Source: Candidatus Muproteobacteria bacterium RBG_16_65_34
GTDB taxonomy: Bacteria; Pseudomonadota; Gammaproteobacteria; Acidiferrobacterales; Sulfurifustaceae
Direction: 5' to 3'
NCBI GenBank assembly: GCA_001785115.1
Contig: MFSU01000008.1
Location: 1-33,439 of the forward strand
DNA length: 33,439 nt
In this document: in pieces, positions 6,790-15,296 of the stretch
Layout: each line of letters begins with the position of its first letter
Position numbering within the stretch: position 1 is the stretch's first letter
The notes under the pieces: generated by a model
What the model saw: the letters and a program-made list of their open reading frames with translations, nothing else
What the model was told of the DNA's origin: nothing
Databases searched by the model: none
Made by a program: the position numbers and the translations under genes

Positions 6790-8175
6790 TTACCGGCTTG
6801 CGGCGTGCGCTGCTGCGGGCGGGGGCATGAAGACATCTATGGATTTGGATATTCCGTAAAGCGCCGTCGCCGCGACGACTGCCAGGGCCGCGCCGCGCGC
6901 TATGCGCCGAGGAAGCGGGGGGCGCGCCGCGCGCAACCCGGCCTCGCGGATCATCTCATCGAGACAACTGTCCGCCCGGCGCGCATTGAGGAAGCTCCAC
7001 AGGCCGGCGCCGAAGAGCGCCGCCAGCGCGACATTCGGCCACCACGCCATGAACGGAAAGATTCCGACCAGGGCGAGCCAGCCCGAGGCGACCGCGACCG
7101 CACCGCCCGCAAGCCCGACCCAGAACGGCGCGCGGTACGCCCGGACGCGCGCCGCGCGATAGAGCAGCCAGACGGCGGCACCCACGAGCGCCGCGAACAG
7201 GGGGAAGGTGTAGGCGTGTTGGATGAACGCCCCGGCGCCGAGCGCCGTAAAGGCGGACACGAGCGCGGGCGCGCCGGCGCACAGCGCGCCCGCGAAGACG
7301 GCGCCCGCCACCCCGGCGCTCTGCCGGGCGAAGCGCGAAAACGCGCGCTTTCCGGGCGTGTCCGCCGCGAGCGTGCGCTCGAGCTCCGCGCCCGAGGGCT
7401 TCGATGCGCGCAGCGTGAGGGCGCGGGCGTCGAAGGCGCGGGCAATCTTGCGTGTGTCTTCGCTCGGGCTCGAGGCGAAGAAGTCCATGTGCCCCAGGAC
7501 CTCGATGTCGCGAAAGCCCGCCGCGCGCAGCATCCCGAGGTATTTGTCCTCCTCGATCGCGCCCACGATGCATTCGGCCCAGAGTTCGGGGTCCTGGCGG
7601 TGTTTGAACGAGACGGATTTGCCGAGGGCGATGTCGGCGAGCTGGAGCCGCCCGCCGGGCTTGAGCACGCGGAAGATCTCCGCGATCGCCTTGCCCTTGT
7701 CCGGCGCGAGATTGAGCACGCCGTTGCTCGTGACCACGTCCACCGATTCGGCGGGCAGGGGGATGGCCTCCATCTCGCCCGCGAGGATCTCGACGTTGCC
7801 GATTCCGGCCGCGGCGAGGTTGGCGCGCAGCTTCGCGCGCATCGCCTCGGTCATGTCGAGCGCGTACACCTTGCCCTCGGGTCCGGCGCGGCGCGCGGCG
7901 ATGAGGACATCGGTGCCGGAGCCGCTCCCCACATCGAGCACGGTGTCGCCCGGGCGGATCGCATTCGCCGCGAACGGATAGGCCACGCCGGCGAACGACT
8001 CGACCGCGGCCGGCGGCAGCGCGTCGAGCTCGGCCTCGGGGTAACCCGCGAGGCGGCCCGAGGCGCGTCCGACCAGGAAATGAAACGGCTTCCCGGGCGA
8101 GCGCGCGACCTCGGTGTACATCTGCTGCACCGCGCGCAGGATGATTTCCCTTTTGTAATTTGCAAGCGCGATCAT
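6790..8175 (-). CDS. ArsM-like SAM methyltransferase fused to a MerC-like membrane domain
   Basis: 461 aa in two parts. Residues 1-235 are an ArsM-like methyltransferase: VQQMYTEVA, DVGSGSGTD (81-89), ALDMTE, SNGVLNLAPDK (150-160), LKPGGRLQLADI and WAECIVGAI (199-207, Cys202). As in the 5226-6014 gene, the metal-binding Cys of SNC is Gly151. Residues 286-398 are four hydrophobic helices starting GVAGAVFAGALCAGAPALVS, which resembles the MerC mercury-uptake family. Only one Cys (299) stands where MerC has a pair. A further helix (428-445) ends the protein. The ATG follows GGAGGAAGCAAAC. The gene follows the anti-sigma gene after a 219-bp gap containing a large palindrome, so it may be co-transcribed with the sigma pair. 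A membrane-tethered methyltransferase that receives or exports its substrate through the MerC-like part is inference. Confidence 0.8.
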   Translation of the reverse strand: MIALANYKREIILRAVQQMYTEVARSPGKPFHFLVGRASGRLAGYPEAELDALPPAAVESFAGVAYPFAANAIRPGDTVLDVGSGSGTDVLIAARRAGPEGKVYALDMTEAMRAKLRANLAAAGIGNVEILAGEMEAIPLPAESVDVVTSNGVLNLAPDKGKAIAEIFRVLKPGGRLQLADIALGKSVSFKHRQDPELWAECIVGAIEEDKYLGMLRAAGFRDIEVLGHMDFFASSPSEDTRKIARAFDARALTLRASKPSGAELERTLAADTPGKRAFSRFARQSAGVAGAVFAGALCAGAPALVSAFTALGAGAFIQHAYTFPLFAALVGAAVWLLYRAARVRAYRAPFWVGLAGGAVAVASGWLALVGIFPFMAWWPNVALAALFGAGLWSFLNARRADSCLDEMIREAGLRAARPPLPRRIARGAALAVVAATALYGISKSIDVFMPPPAAAHAASR

Positions 8176-8213
8176 GTTTGCTTCCTCCAGTATCCTGTCT
8201 TACTGAGCGGAAC

Positions 8214-8353
8214 GGTAAATAGTGCACACCATGGCATGCATTGGATCCCTTCTCCCTCCGGGAGAAGGACAGGATGAGGGGAGTTTTACGGCTATCCCCC
8301 CCACCCCAACCCTCTCCCGGAGGGAGAGGGAAAAATGCTTTGCACTATTTGCC
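8214..8353. repeat. Compound palindrome between anti-sigma and methyltransferase-MerC genes
   Basis: The outer arms 8214-8226 (GGTAAATAGTGCA) and 8341-8353 (TGCACTATTTGCC) match at 12 of 13 positions. Inside are two more hairpins: TTCTCCCTCCGGGAGAA near 8250-8267 and CCCTCTCCCGGAGGGAGAGGG near 8311-8331. The CTCTCCCGGAGGGAGAG unit is a common proteobacterial intergenic repeat. The whole can fold as a nested structure of about 140 nt within the probable sigma operon and might weaken read-through or shape mRNA processing. Confidence 0.7.
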
Positions 8354-8394
8354 GGTCGGGCACTAAAACGCGGCTTCCAATGCGTTCCGCGGCG

Positions 8395-8630
8395 TCAGAA
8401 ACCGCCGAGCAGCGCGCGGATGCGCCGCCCGAATTCGTCCGAGGGTGGCTCGGTGCCGACGGCGGTGAGCCTGCCCTTCAGGCGCTTTTCGAACTCCGCG
8501 CGCGAGTAGCAACTGCGGCAGATTTTCAAATGCTGTTCGACTTCCGTGCGCCGGGTTTCGTCCAGCTCGTGGTCGAGATAATCGAACAGGCGGTTGAGCG
8601 CCTCTTCGCAGCCGATCAGTCGGATTTTGT

Positions 8631-8634
<4 letters not shown>
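8395..8634 (-). CDS. Zinc-finger (ZAS/zf-HC2) anti-sigma factor
   Basis: 79 aa. The core is H35-x3-C39-x2-C42 (QHLKICRSC), the zinc-binding anti-sigma signature, preceded by a helix with CEEALNRLFDYLDHEL that contains another Cys (9). No transmembrane segment follows, so this is a soluble cytoplasmic RsrA-like type, often redox- or metal-responsive through Cys-zinc release. The start codon overlaps the sigma stop (ATGA, 4 bp), giving translational coupling and a 1:1 partner for the sigma factor. GAGGGAGG precedes the ATG. Confidence 0.88.
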
Positions 8635-9278
<644 letters not shown>

Positions 9279-9329
9279 GGGCCGAAATCCCCTCGGCGGT
9301 TCCTTACGACGGATCCTACAACTTAAAGA

Positions 9330-9356
9330 GACGCTGGAACCCGGCAAATCGTTCCC
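9330..9356 (-). promoter_or_regulatory. ECF sigma promoter motif for the sigma/anti-sigma operon
   Basis: On the minus strand: GGGAACG (9356-9350), 16 nt, CGTC (9333-9330). The motif starts 78 nt and its -10 ends 52 nt upstream of the sigma start codon. It shares GGGAAC, a TTTG three positions later and CGTC with the DUF302 site. Confidence 0.72.
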
Positions 9357-9407
9357 GCCCGGCGGCCGCTTCCCGCGCGGCCGCCGGCCTGCCGCCGCCC
9401 ATTCCCG

Positions 9408-10226
9408 CTACGCCCGGATGGCCGTGACCTCGAGGTACTCGGATTCGACCCGGGTCGTGCCGTCGGTCGCGCGGTTGTGCCGGGACCAAAGCTCAATGAG
9501 GTCCTGGCGCAAGCCCGTTTGGCCGTCGGCGTCGAGGGCGGCGAAGGCCTTTTGTGTCGGCCCGTAATACTGCCGCCAGAATTCGACCACCTCGGTGGGC
9601 GGGAAGGGGAACTCGAAGATAAAGTTACGGTGCGTGAGCGTGAGCGTCGCGATGCCGTCTCTGATCCGTCCGCGCACCGTCGCCTCATCGCCCCAGAGCA
9701 CCGGCGAGGGCATGCCCGCGGGCGGCGGCACGCGCGCGGCGGTCGCCTTGAACATCTGCCCGATGAAGCCCGTCGGCACCCAATTGGCCATGACGATGCG
9801 CCCACCCGCGCGGCAGACACGTATCAGTTCCTTCGCCGCAAGCTCCGGGCGCGGCGCGAACATCGCGCCGAACATCGTGACCGCGGTGTCGAAGGCGCCG
9901 TCCTCGTAGGGCAGGCGCTCGGCATCGCCCTCGTCGAACCGCGCCGTAACCCCTTCGGCCTCGGCGCGCGCACGCGCCTGCTCGATCAGGTTCGGGGCGA
10001 TGTCGACACCGGTCACGCGCGCGCCGAGGCGCGCCGCCGGGATCGCGACGTTGCCGGTGCCGCAGGCGACGTCGAGCAGGCGCTCGCCCTCTTCGATCCC
10101 GAGCCCGGCGACGAATTCCTCGGAACGGGCCTCGTACGATCTGGCGACCTGGCCGAAGTCGCCGGCCGACCAAGTGGCTTTGAGTTTGGCCTTTAAGGCC
10201 TCGATCTCAGGGGTGGGTGCATTCAT
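9408..10226 (-). CDS. Class I SAM-dependent methyltransferase (UbiE/MenG-like domain)
   Basis: 272 aa. SAM motif I is LLDVACGTGN (50-59), followed by VTGVDIAPNLIEQAR (71-85), GDAERLPYEDGAFDTAV (about 100-117) and CRAGGRIVMANW. The second half (FPFPPTEVVEFWRQYYGPTQKAF) is the type seen in small-molecule methyltransferases; the substrate is unknown. The ATG follows CAAGGAGCAGCGCC. It is encoded upstream of, and in the same direction as, the sigma gene with a 129-bp gap, and has its own ECF-type promoter (10273-10299). It is not closely related to the two ArsM-like proteins. Confidence 0.85.
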   Translation of the reverse strand: MNAPTPEIEALKAKLKATWSAGDFGQVARSYEARSEEFVAGLGIEEGERLLDVACGTGNVAIPAARLGARVTGVDIAPNLIEQARARAEAEGVTARFDEGDAERLPYEDGAFDTAVTMFGAMFAPRPELAAKELIRVCRAGGRIVMANWVPTGFIGQMFKATAARVPPPAGMPSPVLWGDEATVRGRIRDGIATLTLTHRNFIFEFPFPPTEVVEFWRQYYGPTQKAFAALDADGQTGLRQDLIELWSRHNRATDGTTRVESEYLEVTAIRA

Positions 10227-10272
10227 GGCGCTGCTCCTTGGCGTGGTGGATTGGTTTTAGTCCACCGGCAAG

Positions 10273-10299
10273 GACGCACCGCCCGGGAAAATGGTTCCC
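10273..10299 (-). promoter_or_regulatory. ECF sigma promoter motif for the 9408-10226 methyltransferase
   Basis: On the minus strand: CACGGGAACC with GGGAACC at 10299-10293, 16 nt, then CGTCCT with CGTC at 10276-10273. The ten-base CACGGGAACC and six-base CGTCCT are identical to those of the DUF302 promoter. The -10 lies 46 nt before the start codon. Confidence 0.75.
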
Positions 10300-10344
10300 G
10301 TGTGTACAGCGGATCTCACCGCAGAGAACGCAGAGAAAAACGAG

Positions 10345-10466
10345 AATGGACAGGATTAACAGGATTTCTCAGGATTGACAGGATGTGAATCAGTCTTGAG
10401 TCTTCAGTCTTGAGTATTGAGTCTTAATCCTGTTAATCCTGAGAAATCCTGTTAATCCTGTCTATT
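10345..10466. repeat. Iterated-word inverted repeat (CAGGATT type) with GAGTCTT loop
   Basis: The left arm 10345-10384 and right arm 10426-10466 are about 40 bp and nearly perfect inverses. The loop consists of CAGTCTTGAGTCTT-style words repeated about four times. It lies just past the stop of the ATP-grasp-like gene (10478) and upstream of the ECF promoter of the next gene, so it could act as a strong transcript end. Confidence 0.85.
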
Positions 10467-10477
10467 TTTCTTGCTTT

Positions 10478-11791
10478 TTATTCTGTCAGCGGCGCCACCG
10501 GATAGAACACCGGTGCGAAGCCGCCGCCGGCGGTGCGGAAATTCATGGTCTGGCCCTGGTACAGGCGCGCGCCGATGAGCTGCACCTGGCCGCGGTAGAC
10601 GTAGTTGCGGATGTCGAACTTCAGCGCCCGCGGCGCATTGTCCGGCGGCACGCTGCGCTCCGCGGGGTCGGCCCGTTCCTGCGCGACGTACGGCCCCTTG
10701 AGGATTTCCGCGAACACGCGCTTGGTGAGTTTGTCGCCGCGATACGCGGCGCGGCTCCCGAAGCCCGCGGCGGGCTTGAAGAACCACCGGCGGCGCTCGC
10801 GCCAGAATTCCTCGGCCCGATCCGGCGTGACCGCCACCGTGCGCGGAATGCCGGCGCGCAGCGTGCGCACGATGTCCTCGGGCAGCGCGAGCGCGCGCAG
10901 GAACGCCTCGTCCGTGAGGGCAATGAGGTTGCGCTTGTCGGCGTAGAGCGCGTGCGCCCGCGGATGCGGTGTCACGACCGCGGCGCCCGCGAGGTAGGCC
11001 GCGCGCAGCGCGGCGTGGCGCGGCTCCTCGAGCGCGAAGTCGGTCAGGCGGTTGTAGACGAGGTCGATCGGCGCTGCCCCGTGGCGAAGTTTGCCCTCGT
11101 GCAGCTCGAGCGCCGCCGCGTCCACGATCGTCGCGCGCAGCCCGTGGCGGCGGAACATCGCCTCGAACAGGCGGAACTCGGGATAGAGATATTGCGTCGC
11201 CGGGTCGTCGTCGGCGATGGCGATGTGTTCGAGCGGCCGCGCGCGGCCGCTCGCGTGCCATTCGCTCAGGAACATCTCGACGAAGACGTGCTCCACCCGC
11301 GCGGGATCGGCCGCCCCCGTGAGCATGCCCTCGGCCTCGGGGCAGCAGGCGCGGCTCGCCTGCGCGAGCACCGCGTTCAGCGCCGCGCCGCCGGCGTTGG
11401 TGTTGATCTCGATGAGCTTCGGTCCTTCCGGGCTGATATGGAAATCGTATCCGAGAAACACGCCCGACGACCCCGGATCGAAGCGGGCGCCGGGTGGGGC
11501 CGTCGCGAGCGCGCGTTCGCGGTAGGCCGGATGCGCGACCGCGGTCTCCACCGCTTCGATGATCGCGCGCATGCGTTCGATGTCGGTACGCGCCACGAAC
11601 ACCGCGGTGGAGGACGTGAGATGCGGGCGCTCGCGCCGGAGGGTGTCATAGAGCCCGGCGTCCCCAATCGCATCCGCGAGCGCCTGCGCCAGCGCCGCCT
11701 CGTCCACCGTGATGCAGCGGCAGCGCAAGTTGAGCGCTTGCGTGCGGTTCCTTTCCTGGGCGGGGGCGCCGGATACGTGCGGAGAGGTCAT
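10478..11791 (-). CDS. Permuted ATP-grasp-like enzyme (glutathionylspermidine synthase/CP-ATP-grasp style)
   Basis: 437 aa, predicted soluble. Two ATP-grasp-like segments appear in reversed order: KLIEINTNAGGA (125-136), resembling the metal-binding E-x-N motif, precedes the nucleotide-binding-like WFFKPAAGFGSRAA (336-349) and the basic segment FDIRNYVYRGQVQ (392-404). HPRAHALYADKRNLIAL (276-292) is also typical. This order is that of the circularly permuted ATP-grasp group, which forms amide bonds between a carboxylate and an amine. The substrate is unknown. The start ATG (11791) has AGAGG upstream, but that ribosome site lies inside the MITE-like element 11794-11946. Exact family membership is moderately certain. 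Confidence 0.68.
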   Translation of the reverse strand: MTSPHVSGAPAQERNRTQALNLRCRCITVDEAALAQALADAIGDAGLYDTLRRERPHLTSSTAVFVARTDIERMRAIIEAVETAVAHPAYRERALATAPPGARFDPGSSGVFLGYDFHISPEGPKLIEINTNAGGAALNAVLAQASRACCPEAEGMLTGAADPARVEHVFVEMFLSEWHASGRARPLEHIAIADDDPATQYLYPEFRLFEAMFRRHGLRATIVDAAALELHEGKLRHGAAPIDLVYNRLTDFALEEPRHAALRAAYLAGAAVVTPHPRAHALYADKRNLIALTDEAFLRALALPEDIVRTLRAGIPRTVAVTPDRAEEFWRERRRWFFKPAAGFGSRAAYRGDKLTKRVFAEILKGPYVAQERADPAERSVPPDNAPRALKFDIRNYVYRGQVQLIGARLYQGQTMNFRTAGGGFAPVFYPVAPLTE

Positions 11792-11793
11792 AA

Positions 11794-11946
11794 GGGAACC
11801 TCTAAAAATGCATTCGCATAAGATTATTTGCCGCAAAGACGCAAAGGACGCAGAGAAAATCTCCTGGTTTGTCAGCAAGACAATGACTTTGCGTTCTTTG
11901 CGTCTTTGCGGCGAGATGTCTTTGTGTTGAATTTCCAGAGGTACCC
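11794..11946. mobile_element. MITE-like element, 153 bp, flanked by ATAA
   Basis: The terminal inverted repeats read inwards as GGGAACCTCTAAAAATGCA (11794) and, from the other end, GGGTACCTCTGGAAATTCA (11946), agreeing at most positions. The four bases ATAA flank both sides (11790-11793 and 11947-11950), as expected of a target duplication. The inside is an iterated-word hairpin: 11830-11854 and 11888-11912 (GCCGCAAAGACGCAAAG and inverse). There is no coding capacity. The left end supplies the AGAGG ribosome site of the ATP-grasp-like gene, whose start codon overlaps the ATAA. Confidence 0.6.
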
Positions 11947-12215
11947 ATAATACCTTTCTCTAAGGGCGCGGGCAGGATTGTGGCGCGTGGCTCGGTCTGG
12001 TTACAGATGCGCCGCGGGGGCGCCACACTGAGGCCTGAGCCGATGGTCTTCTTCCAGCGCTCGGAACAGGCATAAAAACCGAAGCGATACAAATACTAGC
12101 ATGGTTTGCGTCCGCGCCGTTGCCGGGCGCGCGGGCTTTGGGCGTATACTGTTGACCCGGCACGATTGTTCTTGAACGTTCCGAATAACGCATTGCGCAA
12201 CGGCAGGAGGAGAAA
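11947..12215 (+). promoter_or_regulatory. Leader of the transporter operon with a weak sigma-70-like promoter
   Basis: This gap has no convincing gene. TTGCCG (12120-12125) and TATACT (12145-12150) could be -35 and -10 boxes with a long 19-bp spacer; this is tentative. AGGAGGAG lies just before the ATG at 12216 and is a strong ribosome site. I see no riboswitch or operator that I can name. Confidence 0.35.
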
Positions 12216-13388
12216 ATGAAACGGTTATGGCTTTTGATGTGGTTCGCGGGCTTCGTGCTCGCGGCGGTCGGCGGCGCGGCGGCGGCGCAGGAGGTCGTGG
12301 TCGGCACCTCGGTCGCGCTCACCGGCAAGTACGACCGCACGGGGCGGGAGCAGTTGCAGGGCTTTCAGATGTGGGTCGAGGAGGTCAACGCCCGCGGCGG
12401 GCTGCTCGGGCGCAAGGTGCGGCTGGTGCACTACGACGACGAGTCCAAGCCCGAGACCGGCGCCAAGCTCTACGAGAAACTCATCACCGACGACAAGGTG
12501 GATCTGCTCATCGGCCCGTACTCCTCCGACGTGACGATGGCGGCGAGCACGGTTGCGGAGAAGCACAACTTCCCGATGGTGTCCTCCGGCGCCTCGGCGA
12601 GCGAGATCTGGGAGCGTGGATTCAAGAACATCTTCGGTCTGTACACGCTCGCCGAGACCTACATGGACCAGATCCTCGAGTTCGGCAAGTCCAAGGGCCT
12701 GAAGAAGATCGCGCTCGTCTACGAGAACACCGCTTTCCCGCGCGGCGTGGCGAGCGGCGTCAAGGCCAAGGCGAAGAGCCTCGGCATGCAGGTCGTCTAC
12801 GAGGAAGAGTACGGCAAGGCCTCGACCGACTTCACCTCGATGATCGTCAAGATCAAGGCCAGGAAGCCGGACATGATCGTCGGCGGCTCGTACCTGCCGG
12901 ACTCCACCGCCTTCGTGCGCCAGGCGAAGGAGAACCGCCTGACGGCGAAGATCTTCGCCTTCGCCGTCGGCCCGGGGCTCCCGGATTTCGGCAAGAATCT
13001 CGGGCTCGACGCCGAGGGCGTGATGGGCAACACGCAGTGGGAGCCGACCCTCAACATCCCCGGTGCGCGCGAGTTCGCCGATAAATACAAGGCGAAACAC
13101 GGCCACGAGCCCGGCTACCACGCCGGCGGCGGCTACGGCGCGGGCCAGGTGCTCGAGGCCGCGGTGAAGAAGGCGGGCGCCACCGACCGCGACAAGGTCC
13201 GCCAGGCGCTCTTCGATCTCGATACCGTCACCGCCTTCGGCCGTTTCAAGGTGGATGCGACCGGCAAGCAGGTCGGCAAGCCTGGTTACACCGTGCAGTG
13301 GATCGACGGCGAGCGCCACGTGGTGCTGCCGGCATCGGCGGCGACCAGGAAGATCGTCTATCCGTTCAAGGACTGGGCGAAGAGGTAA
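12216..13388 (+). CDS. livK: Branched-chain amino acid type ABC transporter substrate-binding protein
   Basis: 390 aa. Signal peptide 1-24 (ending GGAAAA-QE), then a type I periplasmic binding fold: VVVGTSVALTGKYDRTGREQLQGFQMWVEEVNARGGLLGRKV (about 27-68), VDLLIGPYSSDVTMAAS and FPMVSSGASASEIWE in lobe 1, and a CLS/GYGAGQVLEAAVKKAG segment in lobe 2. It binds the solute in the periplasm and delivers it to the LivH/LivM channel. The family takes up branched-chain or other amino acids, amides or aromatic acids, so the ligand is not decided by sequence. It is the first gene of the operon. The permease is too short for UrtB, arguing against urea. Confidence 0.87.
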   Translation: MKRLWLLMWFAGFVLAAVGGAAAAQEVVVGTSVALTGKYDRTGREQLQGFQMWVEEVNARGGLLGRKVRLVHYDDESKPETGAKLYEKLITDDKVDLLIGPYSSDVTMAASTVAEKHNFPMVSSGASASEIWERGFKNIFGLYTLAETYMDQILEFGKSKGLKKIALVYENTAFPRGVASGVKAKAKSLGMQVVYEEEYGKASTDFTSMIVKIKARKPDMIVGGSYLPDSTAFVRQAKENRLTAKIFAFAVGPGLPDFGKNLGLDAEGVMGNTQWEPTLNIPGAREFADKYKAKHGHEPGYHAGGGYGAGQVLEAAVKKAGATDRDKVRQALFDLDTVTAFGRFKVDATGKQVGKPGYTVQWIDGERHVVLPASAATRKIVYPFKDWAKR

Positions 13389-13397
13389 AGCAGCTGA

Positions 13398-13480
13398 TAG
13401 CCTTTAGCCTTTAGCCTTTAGCCTTTAGCCTTTAGCCATTAGCTTTTAGCTGAAGGCTATTGGCTATCGGCTATAGGCTC
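13398..13480. repeat. TAGCCTT tandem repeat plus inverse words before livH
   Basis: TAGCCTT is repeated five times at 13398-13432 with exact 7-nt period, followed by TAGCCAT. 13440-13480 carries inverse or related words (AGCTGAAGGCTAT, TGGCTATCGGCTATAGGCTC). The last of these abuts the livH start codon. Related GGCTAT-GGCTC words lie before the four-helix gene (15340-15356) and before livG (15733-15747). Confidence 0.8.
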
Positions 13481-13483
13481 TTT

Positions 13484-14365
13484 ATGCAAGAACTCCTCGA
13501 CCCCGTCGTTCTCGGCCAACTCCTGATCGGCGGGCTGCTCGCGGGCGCGCTCTACGCGCTGCTCGCCTGCGGCCTCAACCTCGTCTTCGGCGTGATGCGC
13601 ATCATCAACATCGCGCACGCCGACCTCATGCTCGTCGGCGCCTTCGCCGCTTGGGTGCTGTTCGCTACCCTCGGTCTCAACCCCGTCGTCGCGCTCGCGC
13701 TCGTCGTGCCGGCGGCGTTTCTCTTCGGCTACGGGTTGCAGGCGGTCCTCATCGAGCGCGTCGTCGGCCGGCCCCTGCTCGCCTCGCTGCTCGCCACCTA
13801 CGGCGTCTCCATCCTGCTGGTCAACCTCGGGCTTCTGATCTTCGGCTCCGACTACAAGTCGGTGCCGGTGTGGCAGGGCTCGTTCGTCGTCGGCGAGTTC
13901 GTCATCCCCAAGCCGCGCGCCGCTGCGGGGGCGGTGGCCGTGGCGCTTGCGCTCGGCGTGTACTTTTTTCTCGAGCGCACGCGTCTCGGCAAGGCGATGC
14001 GCGCGGTTTCCGAGCACCCGCACGTGGCGACCATCTGCGGCATCGACACGCGCCGCATCCGCATGATCGCCTTCGGCCTGGCCGCCGCCATGGCCGCGGC
14101 GGCGGGCGCGATGCTCAGCATGATCTACTCGTTCTCGCCGCTCACGAGCGCCGACTTCATCCAGAAATGCTTCGCCATCATCATCATCGGCGGCATGGGC
14201 AATTTTCTGGGGGCGCTCTACGGCGGGCTGTTGCTCGGGGTCGTCGAGGCCTACGTCGGCGGTGTGCTTACCACGCAGTGGGCCGAGGCCGTGGCCTATC
14301 TGCTGCTCGTGCTCGTGCTGCTGGTCCGCCCGACGGGCCTGAGGGGGGCGGCGGATGTCCGTTAG
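13484..14365 (+). CDS. livH: ABC transporter permease LivH
   Basis: 293 aa, about eight membrane segments. The conserved N-terminus LLIGGLLAGALYALLACGLNLVFGVMRIINIAHADLMLVGAF identifies the LivH permease subunit. The cytoplasmic coupling segment is TRLGKAMRAVSEHPHVATICGIDTRRI, and IIIIGGMGNFLGALYGGLLLG closes the family pattern. The start is set at the ATG of MQELLDP; an in-frame ATG 24 nt upstream lies inside the repeat and would encode MAIGYRLF. No clear ribosome site exists because the repeat has replaced the leader. It overlaps livM by 11 bp. Confidence 0.9.
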   Translation: MQELLDPVVLGQLLIGGLLAGALYALLACGLNLVFGVMRIINIAHADLMLVGAFAAWVLFATLGLNPVVALALVVPAAFLFGYGLQAVLIERVVGRPLLASLLATYGVSILLVNLGLLIFGSDYKSVPVWQGSFVVGEFVIPKPRAAAGAVAVALALGVYFFLERTRLGKAMRAVSEHPHVATICGIDTRRIRMIAFGLAAAMAAAAGAMLSMIYSFSPLTSADFIQKCFAIIIIGGMGNFLGALYGGLLLGVVEAYVGGVLTTQWAEAVAYLLLVLVLLVRPTGLRGAADVR

Positions 14366-15296
14366 GCAACTCGCGGTGGCGGCCGCGCTCGTGGCGGCTG
14401 CGGCGGCGCTGCCGCTCGTGGCGAGCGAATACCACCAGTCGTTCATGCTGCAACTCTTCATGATGGTGGCGCTGGCGCAGGCGTGGAACCTGATCTCGGG
14501 CATGACCGGCTACGTCTCGTTCGGTCACGCCGCGTTTTTCGGCATCGGCGCCTACGCCGGGGCGCTGTTGCTGCAATACGGCTTCCCGTGGTGGCTCGCG
14601 GTCGTCAAGGGCGCGCTCATCGCGGCCGCGGTCTCCGCACCGATCGGACTGCTCACGCTGCGCCTGCGCGGTCCGTACTTCGCCATCGCCATGCTCGGCT
14701 TAAACGAGGTGGCGCGCATCGTCGCCACGCTCTGGGTGGATCTCACGCGCGGCGGCAGCGGCATCTCGCTTTCGCCCGCGCTCCTGCCGGGCCTGTCGGT
14801 CAATTACTACACGATGCTGCTGCTCGCGATCGCCGCCACGGCGCTCGTCGCCTGGATCCATCGCGGCCGCTTCGGGCTCGAGCTGCGCGCCATCCGCGAG
14901 GACGAGGGCGCGGCCGAGATGGTCGGCGTCAACACCGTGCGCAACAAGCTCTCGGCCTTCGTGCTCTCGGCGGCGATCCCGGGGGCGGTCGGTGCCGTGT
15001 TCGTCATGTACACGAGCTACCTCAATCCGTCCTCGGCCTTCGCCGCCTCGCTCAACATCCAGATGATCGTGATGGTGATGTTCGGCGGCACGGGCACCGT
15101 CTGGGGCCCGGTGCTCGGCGCGGGCATCGTTATGCTGGTGCGCGAGTTCCTGTGGGCGCAGTTCCCGGCGCTGCACCTGGCGCTGCTCGGCGCCATGCTG
15201 CTCGTCGTCGTGCTGTTCCTGCCGGGCGGGGTGATGTCGGTGTTTGCGCGCCGGAAGCGGATGCGGCCGGAAGTGATTACGAGAGAAAGCCGATAG
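14355..15296 (+). CDS. livM: ABC transporter permease LivM
   Basis: 313 aa. LivM hallmarks: ALAQAWNLISGMTGYVSFGHAAFFGIGAYAGALL (about 40-73), LRLRGPYFAIAMLGLNEVARIV, GRFGLELRAIREDEGAAEMVGVNTVRNKLSAFVLSA (EAA-like coupling loop) and VMVMFGGTGTVWGPVLGAGIV. It pairs with LivH to form the inner-membrane channel. The start overlaps livH. The last codons (RESR and the TAG stop) fall in the GCCGATAGCC repeat at 15288 onward, so the repeat has entered the 3' end of the gene. Confidence 0.9.
   Translation: MSVRQLAVAAALVAAAAALPLVASEYHQSFMLQLFMMVALAQAWNLISGMTGYVSFGHAAFFGIGAYAGALLLQYGFPWWLAVVKGALIAAAVSAPIGLLTLRLRGPYFAIAMLGLNEVARIVATLWVDLTRGGSGISLSPALLPGLSVNYYTMLLLAIAATALVAWIHRGRFGLELRAIREDEGAAEMVGVNTVRNKLSAFVLSAAIPGAVGAVFVMYTSYLNPSSAFAASLNIQMIVMVMFGGTGTVWGPVLGAGIVMLVREFLWAQFPALHLALLGAMLLVVVLFLPGGVMSVFARRKRMRPEVITRESR

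Noticed and set aside
5226-8175. Functional arsenite methyltransferase (arsM) genes
   Set aside because: Both ArsM-like proteins have Gly in place of the Cys in the SNC motif, and no arsR, arsC or arsB genes are present.
13398-13480. CRISPR-like repeat
   Set aside because: The unit is 7 nt with no unique spacers; it is a simple tandem repeat within an inverted-repeat block.
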